A DNA stretch of 64,000 nt, taken from the NCBI GenBank assembly GCA_015501075.1, contig JADNYJ010000001.1:1240001-1304000 (forward strand), given 5' to 3'. Shown piece by piece: positions 43,231 through 56,072 of this stretch (position 1 is the first letter of the stretch; the number at the start of each line of letters is the position of its first letter). The stretch is from Gymnopilus junonius. Lineage: Eukaryota; Basidiomycota; Agaricomycetes; Agaricales; Galerinaceae. The notes under the pieces were generated by a model that was given only the letters and a program-made list of their open reading frames with translations, had not been told where the DNA came from and did not search any database. A program made the position numbers and the translations under genes.

Positions 43231-44221
43231 CTATGCAGCCGCACCACTGGGCGCACGCGCAGCTGCTGCCAATCGAGCATCCTCCTGACGGTCGCGCTCT
43301 TGTTGTTCGATCTAGAAAGGCGAACAAAGAATCATAAGCGAAAGCTGAAAGGAAACAAATTTATATACATACCACATCCATCCAAGAATGATCGTGAAGG
43401 CCCTGCAAGACGAACATAATAAGCGTGGTACCCTCCAGTATGAAATCATGAAACAAACCTCTGCAGCTTGCTTGGTGCGGCTTGCATGCGTAAGAGCGCC
43501 AGCAGCGATGATGAGGCCAATAGTTAATCCCTGGGCCCACATACGAGCTTGCACGATCTATGTAGAAAGCAGTTTGGAAACGAGACGGCACCATCCTAGT
43601 TTATCCACCACAAACCTTTTGGGGATAAGTCTGATATCTATGGATTGTTAATTCTTTACTTCAGATACCAGTCATAGGAGAGGCTCACTTGTTACGAGAG
43701 ATGATGAGGCCCGCAAGTCCTAAACTTGCAGCCCAACTACCCATAATCAAACTGTACTGATGACGATAGGACCAATCTGAGACTTTCTGCGAAGCAGTCA
43801 TCGCATCCCATTCCTTCATTCTCAACAGCTCTTTTTCGTCCATTACACGTAAACCTTCACCAGTCCTAGAAGGGCAGTGAACCTAAATCAGAGACTGCGA
43901 CCCTGGTATGACTATCAGCAACTCACCATTGTGATCTATCATACTGCAGCCCACGTCGCTCGGCTTGGATTGTCACCATTGGAGCAACAAGGATAACGAC
44001 ACCCAGGCATTTCAGGGAGATTGGAAGCTTGCGGTATGCGGCCCAGTGCCTATGAGCGTACCACGAGCCAGCAAGTGCGACAGATCCGCTAGCCAGACCA
44101 CCCTCTATGGCGCCACGCCTGGACCAGTTTTCGTGTGCTTTAAGTTGTTCGGGTGTCAAAGGCTAAGGAAGCATCGTCGTCACTTTCGTCGAGGAAGAGA
44201 CGGGAGACAAATTACCTTCAT
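43231..44221 (-). CDS. RCF2: Respiratory supercomplex factor 2-like, HIG1 domain
   Basis: Mitochondrial inner-membrane protein associated with cytochrome c oxidase and III-IV supercomplexes. Six or more exons join in frame. The six-base first exon (ATG AAG, 44221-44216) is followed by PLTPEQLKAHENWSRRGAIE, HRHWAAYRKLPISLKCLGVV, MDEKELLRMKEWDAMTASQK, the HIG1 part (YSLIMGSWAASLGLAGLIIS), a 22-nt microexon (43616-43637, YQTYPQK) and IVQARMWAQGLTIGLIIAAG. GLHDHSWMDV and EQQERDRQEDARLAAAARAP close the protein before TAG 43231. About 230 residues and four hydrophobic segments fit Rcf2. No disruptions. Confidence 0.85.
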
Positions 44222-44649
44222 TTTGATTCGTGGAGGAGATGCGGAATGATGACGGAGGGCGTTGCTGCCCCGGTTTATAAAGTGGGACAAGAATGATGAA
44301 ATTCCTAAAAATAGTTGCTCCTTTCCGGTTCAATCCGCCGCAACGGTTCACTACGGTCACTCACGGAGAGATTTCAAATCATTTCATTGAGGTTCGTGAC
44401 TACAAAATAATACTAGGCAGGAATACTACGACTATACTAAAGACGTTCGGAGAATGCGTTGCTCATTCACATACTGCAAAATATAGCATGGCATTTGGGA
44501 CAACGAGGAACTAGATTGCAGAAGAGACTGAAAAGGAGGACACAAGACACAGGAAAACTAGACAAACACAAAGAATCAAGCAAAAAATAAAAGAAATCCC
44601 ATCCACGGCAGAGAAACTGCAGATTCCCGTAAGAACACAGACTAAAAAC
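44222..44649. other. Intergenic between Rcf2-like and nucleoporin genes
   Basis: Upstream of the Rcf2-like gene and downstream of the nucleoporin gene, both on the minus strand. Nothing recognised. Confidence 0.5.
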
Positions 44650-47600
44650 TCAGAAGTGGTCCACAGTAAACGTCCATGTCCCACTCTTGATATCAAAGTT
44701 TTCGAAGTGTGTATCCTTCATATTCTTCAACCGTTTCAGATGCTTGGCGGCAGAGGCATTGTTGGCGTCCGTAATAGGCTCTCTAGTGGCCTTGTCCACT
44801 GCCCAGCATCGTTCGAGAGATATTCTCGCTTTCACGTTCAGTCCCGAACCAGGTGGTGGCTTGTCAGCGTCCTCACTCTCTGGGTACACACTGCATTCCT
44901 TGTCATCAAACTTGATGACCTCGCCTAGCAGCGCTCCGAGTTTCGGCAGCCCGGTAAGATCAACCGGTTCCAGGAATTGAATTTCTCCGTAGCCTTTGCG
45001 GCCCACCACAAGGCCTTCGAATGAAGAAAGCTGGTCGTATCCTGCCTTCTTCAGCGTCGCAAGGTCCGGTTTCACGAAGTAATCGCCTAGCTGAAGTTCG
45101 GTTGACTTGGGCTGCTCCTGAGCTTCAGGTGCAGCGGGTGCTTCTTGCGTAGCCGTGAAGCGATTTGGGCTCTTCTGCGGATGTACACGCGAAACAGGCG
45201 TAGGCGATGCCTGAACTTGAGGAGGTGCAGAGGTTATGGCCGCATCTTTCTCTCGAGAAGCCTGGGTCAGAGCAGGGCTGAAGACGACTTTACCCGTGCG
45301 CAAACCTCCTTGACTTCCCGATTTGACAAAAAGCTCCGTGGGTTCGACCTTCTTTTCTAAGACGACCTTTTTCACACTGTGCCGCCCGCCACTTCCTAAT
45401 GCAGGACTGCCACTACGTCCTAAGAAATCAGGTGTCATAGAGGAGGACATCGAATCGCCTTTGCTCAGAATCAGAGCTCCAGGTTTCCCTGCAGTAAAAG
45501 ACACAGACGCATTCAAACCACCAGTAGATGATGTAAGAGAAGGCCCAGACCCGAAACCACGGAGCTTAGAGTTGGCGGGGGTAAATCCAAGAACACGCGC
45601 GACTGGCGAGCGGGTCGGTACATCAAGGAAGAATGCCTTCTTTTTCGGAGATTGATCAATGTCCACAAGGCGAGGTCCTGGGGGTAACATAGAGAAAATG
45701 GGCAAATTTTCGCTCATCGGTTGAGTAATGGATGCAGTCAACATTCCCTGTGCCCCGCCGACATTAGTAGATGTGCCGAAAAGATTCGGCGGTACATTTT
45801 GACTGCCAGATAGCGAACCTCCCAAAATGTTGGTTGTCGGCTTAGCGCCTCCGAATAATGGATTAGTTTGGGTCGATTGACCAAACGTGTTGCCAAAGAG
45901 AGAACCTTGCTGTGGCTGAGCGGTGGCGTTCTGAGGCTGACCAAACAAAGGCCCAGCAGCTGATTGTGTAGGTTTGTTGAACAAGCTTCCAAAGATGTTG
46001 GTTTGCTGTTGTTGTCCTGTAGGTTGCTGCTGTGGTTGCTGTGCTTGTTGAGTATTGCCAAAAAGGCCAGTTCCGGTAGTTGTGTTCCCAAACAAGGATG
46101 GAGTCGTTGTCTGCCCTCCACCAAATACTGAGACAGAAGGGATCAGTAAGAAGAACAAAATTGAAAAGAAGGACTACGTACATGGATTAGGTTGAGTTCC
46201 TTGCTGCTGCTGCTGGTTTTGTTGCTGTTGCGGTTGCCCAAACAAACCAGTCCCTGTATTACCAAAAAGCGATGGCTGCTGATTTTGTTGGGGCTGAGTC
46301 TGCTGTTGTTGGGTGGTACCGAAAGTCCCGAAACCTGTAGTAGAAGGCTGGGTGGTAGTAGATGTACCGAATATGGAAGGTTTGGCAGCAGTGTTTCCTA
46401 CAAAAAAAAGTTTCATCAGCATGGATAGTTGAATGTTCAAGTAAAACTAACCGAAGGCACTGAAGGCAGATCCAGCATTAGCTGAAGGCTGGGTGGTACT
46501 AAATAAACCTGTAGTCTGGGCTGGTTGCTGCTGCTGCTGTCCCTGTGGAGTTCCAAATGCTGAAGTGCCTGTGCCAAAAGCGCTCGTTCCTGCGCCTCCA
46601 GGAAAAATGAGTTAAAGTGATGGAAAGGGAAGATTAAACGTACCAGTGCCGAAAGTACCAAAAGCAGGCTTATTAGCAGTATTGCCAAATGCAGAAGTAC
46701 CAGTGTTACCGAAAGCACTTGTTTGCTGTTGCTGAGGTTGGCCAAACCCACTCGTCGTGCTAAATGCACTAGGCTGCTGCTGCTGCTGCTGCTGAGGCTG
46801 GCCGAACGCACTGGTTCCACCGAACAAAGAGTTGGTACCTGTGTTTGTTGGTTGTGCAGCTTGGCCGAACGTGCCAAAACCAGTGGTTGTCGCAGGGGCA
46901 CCGAACACGGAGGTAGACGGTTGTTGTGTCGTCTGCGCCCCAAAGAGACCAGTAGTGGCAGGCTGCGTACCACCGAACGCACTCTGACCGAACACCCCCG
47001 TATTCGTAGGGCCTTTGCGATTTTGCTGGTAATCTTGGACACGCAATTCCTTCGCAAAAATGAGTATGATATCGTGTAGCGGTTCAAAGCTGACTAACCT
47101 CAAATGAATAACCAAGATATGCAGGCATGCATGAGACGGATTGGAATTGAAGGGTGGTGCTACCATCCTTTTCCTGTGTAACAACATATGGCGGATTTGA
47201 AGTCCCAGTGGTTATAACAGGCGGCGTCGTACCAGTGGTACTAGCTATAAGGGAAGGTGAGTAAGCTATCGATCGTACTGAGGATATAAAGACGTACTTG
47301 AAGTGCCGAATTTATTGCCACCGAACAGCGAACCCCCTCCGCCAAAAGCTGAGGTAGTTGCAGCAGGTTGACTGAACGCAGAATTCGTGGTAGGATTTGT
47401 AGTGGTGGCAGGCTGTCCAAAAGCACTCGTTCCACCTCCAAACGCGCTCGTGCCGCCGCTAAACGCACCGAAACCAGTGGCGGGCTTCACTGCAAAAACC
47501 CCTGTGTTGCTGGGATTTCCGCCACCAAATGCTCCTGCGCTACCAGTCAGCCTATTGTCTACACGGGACAAAAGAAAGCACTCACCGAATCCTCCAGAAG

Positions 47601-47875
47601 CCGTATTGGAACTTGGGGTAGTGGAGATATTGCCAAACATCGGATTGACCTGGGGTTGCTGTTGGCCTTGTTGCTGCGGCTGACCAAAAGCACTAGTGGA
47701 TCCAAAGGCTGCCCACAAGGTTAATAAAGGGTTCGATGAGTCAAATAAGGTAAAGCAACTCACCACTTGGGGTGGAACCGAAAGCCGAAGACTGTCCAAA
47801 AGCACTAGGCTGATGCTGCTGCTGCTGCTGCTGAGGCTGTTGGTTTTGTTGGTTACCCCACGTCGAGGTGAACAT
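44650..47875 (-). CDS. Nup98/Nup116-type GLFG nucleoporin
   Basis: Nuclear pore component whose FG repeats form the transport barrier. From ATG 47875 (MFTSTWGNQQNQQPQQ), exons are rich in GLFG, FGG, SAFG and poly-Gln. A GLEBS-type motif that binds Gle2/Rae1 is present (TTLQFQSVSCMPAYLGYSFE joined to ELRVQDYQQNRKGP, about 47200-47010). The C-terminal autoproteolytic-fold domain begins at LGDYFVKPDLATLKKAGYDQ and includes VVGRKGYGEIQFLEPVDLTG. It ends GTWTFTVDHF followed directly by the stop (44650-44652). In Nup98 the protease cuts between HF and Ser, and here the coding sequence ends exactly at HF. About seven exons; no frame problems seen. Confidence 0.93.
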
Positions 47876-48122
47876 CGTGAAGGTAAACGGTTAAGATGTT
47901 GCTATCACTGTCGAGCACGACCACCCTTAAGCCCAAGTCAGAAATTACTTGACCATGATGCAGGCATTTGAGGCTCCGCTTGGTTAATGCTCCCACGCAC
48001 CGGCAGGTCCACTATTGGCTGAATACACGTGCTCAATTTTTGGTAACCTAATTCGGCTATGATGCCGAGCGTTGCTTTGATTCTGAATTTTACGACTCTC
48101 TCTGCTCAAAAACTCATTAATT
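47876..48122. promoter_or_regulatory. Divergent promoter, nucleoporin / RPA2
   Basis: 247 bp between two outward-facing start codons of housekeeping genes. No TATA box or known fungal motif identified with certainty. Confidence 0.45.
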
Positions 48123-51100
48123 ATGCCGGATGGATCAGGAAGAACTGTGAGGAAACCCACTTTCAACACTCTCGAGCGTGAAAAGGCTTTTCGGCATCCT
48201 CCAAAGGACGGGTCAACGTATAATACTCTTAACGAATTTGTTGCACCCCATATCGAGTCTTTCAATGCCTTATTCGACGACTCAGGCCTTCCTTCTGGCG
48301 ATGGAGACGGCAGGGGGTTGATAAATTTAGCCCTGAAGGACATAGGCGAGCGCGTTGTCTTCGATGGAAATGGAAAGGGTAATTCTGAGCATGGGGTGCA
48401 TGGCTGGGGAAACAGGATGAGAAGTGGGTTCCTTCCTTAGCACGCCTCATGTTTGATTGCTTACACTGGTAAAGTATGGATTGATCAAGTCACCATTGCG
48501 CGACCCATGGTTCCAGAGAAAGACAAAACTGCAAGGGAGCGCAGGGTCTTTCCAACAGAAGTTAGTCCACACACTTATGGCCGTCTGCTGCTTAGAACTA
48601 ATTAATTGTTGCTTTCGAATTAGGCTCGAGAAAGATTGACATCGTATCGTGGCCGTATGAACATCAAGTTATGTTGGACTGACAACTCGGGCCAGCAGCA
48701 GGAAATGATGAAAGACTGTGGCCTGGTACCTATCATGGTCCGGGTGCGTTGAAGTCCTTTCACTACATAATGAATATTCTGATATAATTTTCTAGTCGGT
48801 CAGATGTAATCTACGCTCTATGTCCTCTGCTGACTTGGTTCGACATCATGAAGAGCCTGAAGAGTTCGGAGGCTATTTTATCATTAATGGAAACGAGCGT
48901 CTAATCCGTTACCTCATCCTACCACGGCGCAACCATGTCATTTCTCTCCTTCGTCCTTCATTCGCCAATCGTGGTCCCTCGTATACCCAATATGCTGTTC
49001 AAATCCGATGCGTTCGCTCTGACCAAACTAGCGTCACCAACACATTACATTATTTACAAAACGGGAGTGCCATGCTGCGGTTCACATGGCGGAAGCAGGA
49101 ATATGTGATACCTATCATGCTTATTCTAAAGGCCCTTGTAGGTGCTTCTGACAGGGAGATTTTCGAAGGCATCATGATGCAAGATTACGAAAACACATTC
49201 TTGTCCGATCGAGTTGAACTTCTGCTACGAAGTTTCAAGATGTACACAATGCACACCGGAGACCAGTGTCTGGAATACCTTGGGGATAAGTTCCGAGTGG
49301 TTCTAAATCTGCCGGAAGATTGGTCAAATGCCGCCATAGGTGCTTGGTTAATACAAAAGATGGTTCTTGTTCACATCGACTCTCCTAGAGAAAAGTTCAG
49401 GATGCTTCTGTGAGTGGTCGTCCTTAATTTTTATAGGCAAGTACTCAAATTTCCTGCAAGATTCGTGCTACGGAAACTGTATGCTACGGTGTCTGGTGCA
49501 TGCTGCGCCGACAACCCTGATTCACCTCAACACCAAGAAGTCCTGCTTCCAGGGAGTCTGTATGCCATGATCATCAAGGAGAGAATGGAGGAAATCTTGA
49601 ACGCTATACGAAGCACTATTATGACTGATGTCAGAAATGGCGTGACTGTCGACTTCAATGATAGTTAGTCTGGTCATGACCGTTTTCTAAACGTTTGCAC
49701 AACTGAACCACTCCCTACAGAACGCTATTTCAACAAGGCTCTCTCAAAGGTAAATTTTGATATTGGCGCAAAACTCTCAAATTTCTTGGCTACCGGAAAC
49801 CTTGTATCGCCAACGGGTCTTGATCTGCAACAAGCTTCTGGGTTTACTATTATTGCGGAGAAATTAAATTGGCAACGTTATATAAGTCACTTCCGGTGTA
49901 TCCATCGTGGTGCCTTCTTTGCCGAACTCAAAACGACCACAGTGCGTAAATTGTTGCCAGAGGCTTGGGGTGAGTGTTATGTTTATGTCCTCCTGAGTAT
50001 TTTAGTGACGAATTATCTTGCAGGCTTTCTCTGTCCTGTACACACTCCTGATGGCTCGCCTTGCGGTCTTCTCAATCACCTCTCTCGCACATGTCGCCTT
50101 GTTACAAGTCCATTGGCTGTTGCACATGTTCCTGCTCTTCTAGCCGCTCATGGAATGACGCAAGCCTTTGCACCCTCAATAGATGGTAGAAAAAATGTAT
50201 GCGTACAACTCGATGGACGTGTCATCGGATGGGCCCGTCCTGAAATTGCTGCTCAACTTTCCAACAACCTTCGCGTATGGAAGACTGAAAGCAAGATGGA
50301 TGTTCCTTTGGACCTTGAAATTGGCCTTGTACCTGAATCTCATGGTGGTCAATATCCCGGTTTATTCCTGTTTTCAACAAAAGCTCGGATGATGCGACCT
50401 GTGAAATACCTTGCAAATGGTAAAAATGATCAAGTCGGCTCGTTCGAGCAGGTGTACATGGATATTGCTTGCACGCCTGAAGAAATTGAATCAGGGGTGT
50501 CTACCCATGTTGAACACAATCCTACAAATTTCTTGTCCATTCTTGCGAACCTTACACCATTCTCCGATTTCAACCAAGTGGGTATTTAACAACCATATTA
50601 GAAATCCTTCTAATGCAGACACTACTTCTAGAGTCCTCGAAACATCTACCAATGCCAGGTATGCTGCCCTGTGTTGTACACCCAACCTGCCCCTAATATT
50701 TCAACCTGCAGATGGGTAAACAAACTATGGGTACCCCTTCAACCGCACTGCAACATCGCACGGACAACAAGCTTTACCGGCTCCAAACTGGGCAGAGTCC
50801 CGTAGTGCGGCCTGCTCTACACAACACATATGCTATGGACGCTTACCCTAACGGTACAAATGCCATTGTGGCTGTCATATCCTACACCGGCTACGATATG
50901 GAAGACGCCATGATCCTCAATAAGTCTGCGCACGAACGGGGTTTTGCATATGGAACTGTGTATAAATCTCAAATTGTTGACCTCAAGGACATGCATGGGT
51001 CCTCCAAATCCTCTTCCACCCCTAGTCTACATTTTGGCTTGGGTAAAGATATACCGCTTTCCGGCGAGAGGGCCCATGCTTGTCTAGAATACCTAGATCA

Positions 51101-52395
51101 CGACGGCCTTCCTTATGTAGGGGCTCGACTGGTGGCTGGTGATTACGTTGCTGCCTACATAGATGATACCACAGGACGTACTAAGTTTGTCAAGTATAAA
51201 GGGGAGGAGTTGGCCTACGTCGATCAAGTGCGGCTTTTAGGTTCGTTAGCTTCTTAATTGCATGCATTCTTACTAACAAGTCTGATAGGTAGTGATGCTG
51301 GAGATAGTGAACTCCAAAAGATTCACATTACTTTACGCATCACCCGTGCCCCTGTGATTGGAGATAAGTTTTCATCTCGTCACGGACAAAAGGGTGTTTG
51401 CTCCCAGAAGTGGCCAGCCGTCGACATGCCTTTCACTGAAAGCGGAATGCAACCTGACATCATCATCAATCCTCATGCTTTCCCGAGCCGAATGACCATC
51501 GGCATGTTAGTAGAAAGTATGGCGGGTAAAGCAGGTGCAATGCATGGTCTCGCTCAAGATGCCACACCCTTCAAGTGAGTTCAGAATTAATAGCTCTCGG
51601 CAGTGGTGTTTAACAAACGTCATTCAAGATTCACTGAACAAGATACGGCGATTAACTATTTCGGCGACCAACTCTTAGCCGCTGGATACAACTACCACGG
51701 GAACGAGCCCATGTATTCGGGAATAACAGGTCAAGAATTTGCAGCAGATATTTATATCGGGGTTGTCTACTACCAACGGTTACGCCACATGGTTTTAGAC
51801 AAATTCCAGGTCCGTACAACTGGCCCCGTTGATCCAGTGACGCGTCAACCTGTCAAGGTAGACTTTTAGTTTCTTTGATTATCACCTAGCAGGGATCCTG
51901 ACATTTCAACTCTAGGGTCGCAAACGGGCTGGAGGTATCCGGTTTGGAGAGATGGAAAGAGATGCACTGATTGCGCATGGTACATCCTTCTTGCTGCAGG
52001 ACAGATTGATGAACTGTTCAGATTACTCGACGGCGTGGGTATGTCGAACTTGTGGAAGTCTGATATCTCTTGGATACGAGGATATCAGTCTTGGAGAGAT
52101 GGTGGTTGGTAACTCGGGGTCACTTAAGTCTACTGGACCAGGGGGAGAATACTGCCGAGTGTGTCGAGCCGCGGCAGAACAACGGGATGAACTTGAGCGA
52201 CAGGCCCTAGCTACTGGACAAGACTTACAACGTCCGCAAGCTGACGTCCGTGTCGCCATTTCATTGCAAAATGTGCTCAACAGAAATTCTTCAAAAGGCG
52301 GCGACCTCGACATCGTTGCCGTACCATACGTCTTCAGGTATCTATGTGCAGAGCTTGCATCTATGGGCATTGCTGTATCTTTAGAGATTAGATAG
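48123..52395 (+). CDS. RPA2: RNA polymerase I second-largest subunit (Rpa2/Rpa135)
   Basis: Nucleolar Pol I subunit that transcribes rRNA genes. From ATG 48123 ([20 protein letters not shown]) exons follow in the family order: [32 protein letters not shown], the lobe ([20 protein letters not shown]), [32 protein letters not shown] and a 27-nt exon (50632-50658, SPRNIYQCQ). Then come [91 protein letters not shown] and a C-terminal zinc site (CRTCGSLI ... CRVCRA). The C-terminus is [20 protein letters not shown]. The ASMGIAVSL ending and SPRNxYQCQ with TVDFNDS-like linkers match the Pol I rather than the Pol II or III paralogue. About ten exons, all in frame. Confidence 0.94.
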
Positions 52396-52636
52396 TTAGT
52401 TGTGCATAGCGCAAAAATCATATTTCTTCGTTACAACTGCCTGCACAAACAGATTCTACAGTAACCATTGTAAATCCAAATTACAGTGAAAATGAGTAGG
52501 CTTCTCTGCCCGGAAAGAAATAAAGGTATGTCTCCACAACAGAGTAAGAATAGAATAGGGAATAAGATCCAAACATAAAGAAATCGAAGGATTGTGGTAT
52601 ATGATACGGGGAATAGGAAACAAATAAAAGTTAAGC

Positions 52637-55600
52637 TTAGGCTTGAATAGGTATCACCTGACGGTTTTGAATAATAGAAACACCAGTTGGAATACGAGAG
52701 ATACTAGCATCAGATGTATCATTCTCTGCCGGAAGTCCATCAATACCAGGCTCCTGCACTGAAGGGGGTTGAGAAGTTCGCTCTGGCGCGGTCGAACCGC
52801 CAAGGAATAGCTCTACAAGAGACTGTTCCAAAGGTGTTTCCCCTCCAGTATAAAGTGTTTGTTTTGCGACGGAAGGGGATGGAGAAGGATATGGGGCGGT
52901 AGGTGCTTTCGGCTCTCTTGGGATACCATTCCGTGCCATGTACATATCAAATATAAGACGGCATTCATCAGCTGTGGTCGCGCTAGACAAGAGGCGTTGC
53001 ATATCCCGAATATCAACCTCAGAAATAGAAGGTCCTGCTGTAGGTACAATAGTAGGAACAGGCTTGCGGACGGGAGGAGTAACAGATGTTGTTCGCACTG
53101 GTACCAGGGGACGCACATCGGTAAGAACTTCCTTGGCTGAAGGGATAAATTCATTTCTTGCGTTTCCGTGGCTGATTGAATGGTTAGGAGTGCTTAAAGG
53201 AGAGATGAGTTTTGCATCTGTCCTCGTTGGAGTGCCAACGGGAGAAGGTTTCTCAGAAATAGACTTGTCAACTGATGAACCTTCCCTAGAATAGTTCGCA
53301 TCTTGATGTGGTCTATGTGCCGGAGCCACGGACTTATTTTCATCAGAAGAGTTATGAGGCGACAAAGGCGGAGAGATGGGGCGAGGAGGACGAGGAGGAC
53401 GAGGAGGAATAGGTCTGTTAGCCAGAGAGGATAGGGTACCATAAGATGGTTTAGGACTTATCACACCCGTACGATTCGAGGACGGAGGCTGCTTAACCTG
53501 CGGTGATTTCGGCCCTTCCGAATTGCCCTTGGTTTTCTCTCCATTTCCCAGATTCAATTTTGAGATCATCCTCTGCAGACGACCTGCGCCCTTGGGCTTG
53601 GATGTATCCAGGGAAATTGCACTCGTTGCGTAATCCGGTGGCCCTTCTGCAAGAAAATTAACAAGCTCTCTCCCGCTCTTAGACATGGGAGGCTCTGGCG
53701 GACCTTCCGCCAAAAAGTCCATCAATTCACGCGTCTTAGCTGAAACAGTATGGGGTGCCGCCGCACTCCGAGGAGTCGAAGGGCTACGAGTTGGTTGAGA
53801 GGCTGGAGCATCTTCATCCTGATCATCATCAGAACCGTTCATGACATCGTCAAGATCTAACGAGTCCCTGTTGCGTTGTATCTTTCGTGTGCGCGGAGGG
53901 AACCCGTTCTTGTCCGCGGCTTTGTATTGGCGAACATCACGACTTTGTTGCATGGTGGTGGAAGTGGGGAGAGGCGGGAGTGCAAACGATGATGGCGCAA
54001 CGCGAGGTGGCTTCCGTGTAGGACTGCGCAAAGCACCCGAAGTCGAAACTGAACGCAAACGAGTTTGCACAGCTGGGACGGTGGGTGATGAAGGAGCTGC
54101 GACACTGGCTTGACGCGGTCGTCCTTTAGGGAGGTTAGTATGTTCCTCCTCGTCCTCAATTATGGAGTCAACGTTGCGGAGAGGAGGCCTCTGAGTGTTG
54201 GTGCGAGAAGAAGGAGGGATATCCGGTTCAGAATTTGAAGAGAAATGGGTCGCCGGTCGCCGAAGGGCTCGATCTTTTTCTTGTTTGTACATCTGAGTTA
54301 GGAAGTTCGTTTAGGGACCGCTGACTAAGCAAGGGCCATTGATACCCACCTCCATCGTTTTCAAGCGGTCAGGAGTCAGGGATACTTTCATCGTTGATGT
54401 CGAACGCATCAAATTGTCGAACTCTCGCTGCATCTCAGAGTCCTGATTCAGATTAGAAAATGAATGTGACTGAAGTGCAAGGCATAAGCCTACCTCGACT
54501 GGACTAATGGAACCGTCTTCGTTGTAATAGGACTTCGCGCTTTCACTCTTTATGGATTCAGACTTCTTGTGACCGTTTTGGGTTTCTCCTTCACCTCCTC
54601 TGCCATTAGCAAACATTCTGATGGCTCTCGCCTTTTCAAACGAAGTCCTTGAACCAGCGGTCGAAGGAGGTGCAGGGTTAGCTGTGTATCCTTCTGAAGA
54701 TTGTCGCGAGCGAGGGCCAGTGGAATTGACCAGTGTAATGTCATTCTGGGGAGAGGAAGTGCGAGACGTTGATTGGCGGTCACTACGTGAGAATGACTTG
54801 CTCCTGCGAGTTTTTGGCGTTTTCACCATCAGTTCTATCTGCTCGTATACTGCGTGGGTGGTAAGAGAAGTTGAAATGGTGAGAAGCCGACAATGACAGT
54901 ATAACTGACCTTTCATTGTCTTAAAGAGGCCGTATATTGAATCATCTTCGCAAAGCGCGATGTAGAGGTCATTAACGGTTGCACTTGTCCGACTGCTATC
55001 ACGAGCGGCAACACGGCCAACATTAGAAAGTATATGCCTATGAGATTAATTAAGCGGTTAGTTGGTATTAATGAGGCGCCAATAAGCAGGAACACGTACT
55101 CGCACATTGACCTTGACATGTATATGGTCAGACAAAGAATATATGCGTTACCGAAAAAGACTCACTCGAGAATAGCCGTCAGATACAATGCTGCAGGATC
55201 CAAGAGAGTAACACTGGGTGGGTAAGAATGCGTTTTCTCGAACTGTTCATTGATACGGGCCTCGGAAGCGGGATCTTCATCTTCTTCGTTCAGTGTGGAA
55301 TAAGCCTCGCACTTAAGGCGCAAAAGCTACCGGAAAGAAGTCAGAGATATGTAAGACCATAGAATACTGGAAACGCACGCCGATTGCCCATGTCAAGTTA
55401 AATGTTCGGGAGTCATCCTCTAACGAAGCCTTGGATTCCGTTCTCTCCCAATAAGCCCTCAACTCGACCTCAGCTTCCAGTAAAGCTTCCTTGCCAAGAC
55501 TAGTGGGAAGGAGGCCAAGTAAGCTCGCTCTCAGCCTGTCCGTTGCAAGAGAGCACGCAGTACTGAGAATCTTGGACAGGAATTCGTCGAGCAAGTCATT

Positions 55601-55764
55601 GATGGCGCGTAGAGCATCGGCATTCAACTTTATAGGGCGAATGTCGGACAGAATGACATCCGCCGAGTGTGCCGAGATGTAAGAAGGCTCTAGGAGGCAT
55701 ATTAGGACATGGTGTGCCGACAGTACATGGTGAGCTCACCGTCTGTGTTGGGGGCGCCAGACAT
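52637..55764 (-). CDS. H2A-like histone-fold protein with long disordered tail
   Basis: From ATG 55764 (MSGAPNTDEPSYISAHSADV) the N-terminal 250 residues are helical. LNADALRAINDLLDEFLSKI is followed later by ALYLTAILEHILSNVGRVAA and TSATVNDLYIALCEDDSIYG, which is the second half of an H2A-like histone fold. A basic segment (KTPKTRRSKSFSRSDR) and about 700 residues of Ser/Pro-rich sequence follow. Within this is a 12-residue motif repeated twice (RELMDFLAEGPPE and RELVNFLAEGPPD, about 53740 and 53660), a PPRPPRPPRP run and a predicted helix (DIRDMQRLLSSATTADECRL). Stop at 52637. Exons join in frame. A chromatin or scaffold role is inferred from the fold only; I do not know a named family. Confidence 0.65.
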
Positions 55765-56072
55765 TGTCGGGGGCCAATGGAAAGAGAGGCTCGCAAGCAA
55801 TTTCTCCAATCCTGTTGCAGTGACGAAAATAACCGGAATTCCCACATTTGCATCAATGATAACTTTAGCAAGTCCCAGCCTCGCGTTTTCCTTGAAACGA
55901 GATTCTATCTCTGTCCTTCACTAGCAAGGATTAATTGAATTGAATGATGACTCTACTCTACCATGGTCCACTAGTACTATTGTAAAGAAAATATCGTTTA
56001 ACTGCTTACACGACATAACAATGGTATGTATAGTATACAACATATGTTTTCTGTAAAGGTAAAATGAAGGTA
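55765..56072. other. Intergenic, divergent leader and 3' flank
   Basis: Upstream of the histone-fold gene and downstream of the zinc-finger gene. Nothing recognised. Confidence 0.5.

Noticed and set aside
44650..47875. Plus-strand poly-Leu/Arg frames over the nucleoporin
   Set aside because: They are antisense shadows of Gln/Gly/Phe-rich FG repeats.
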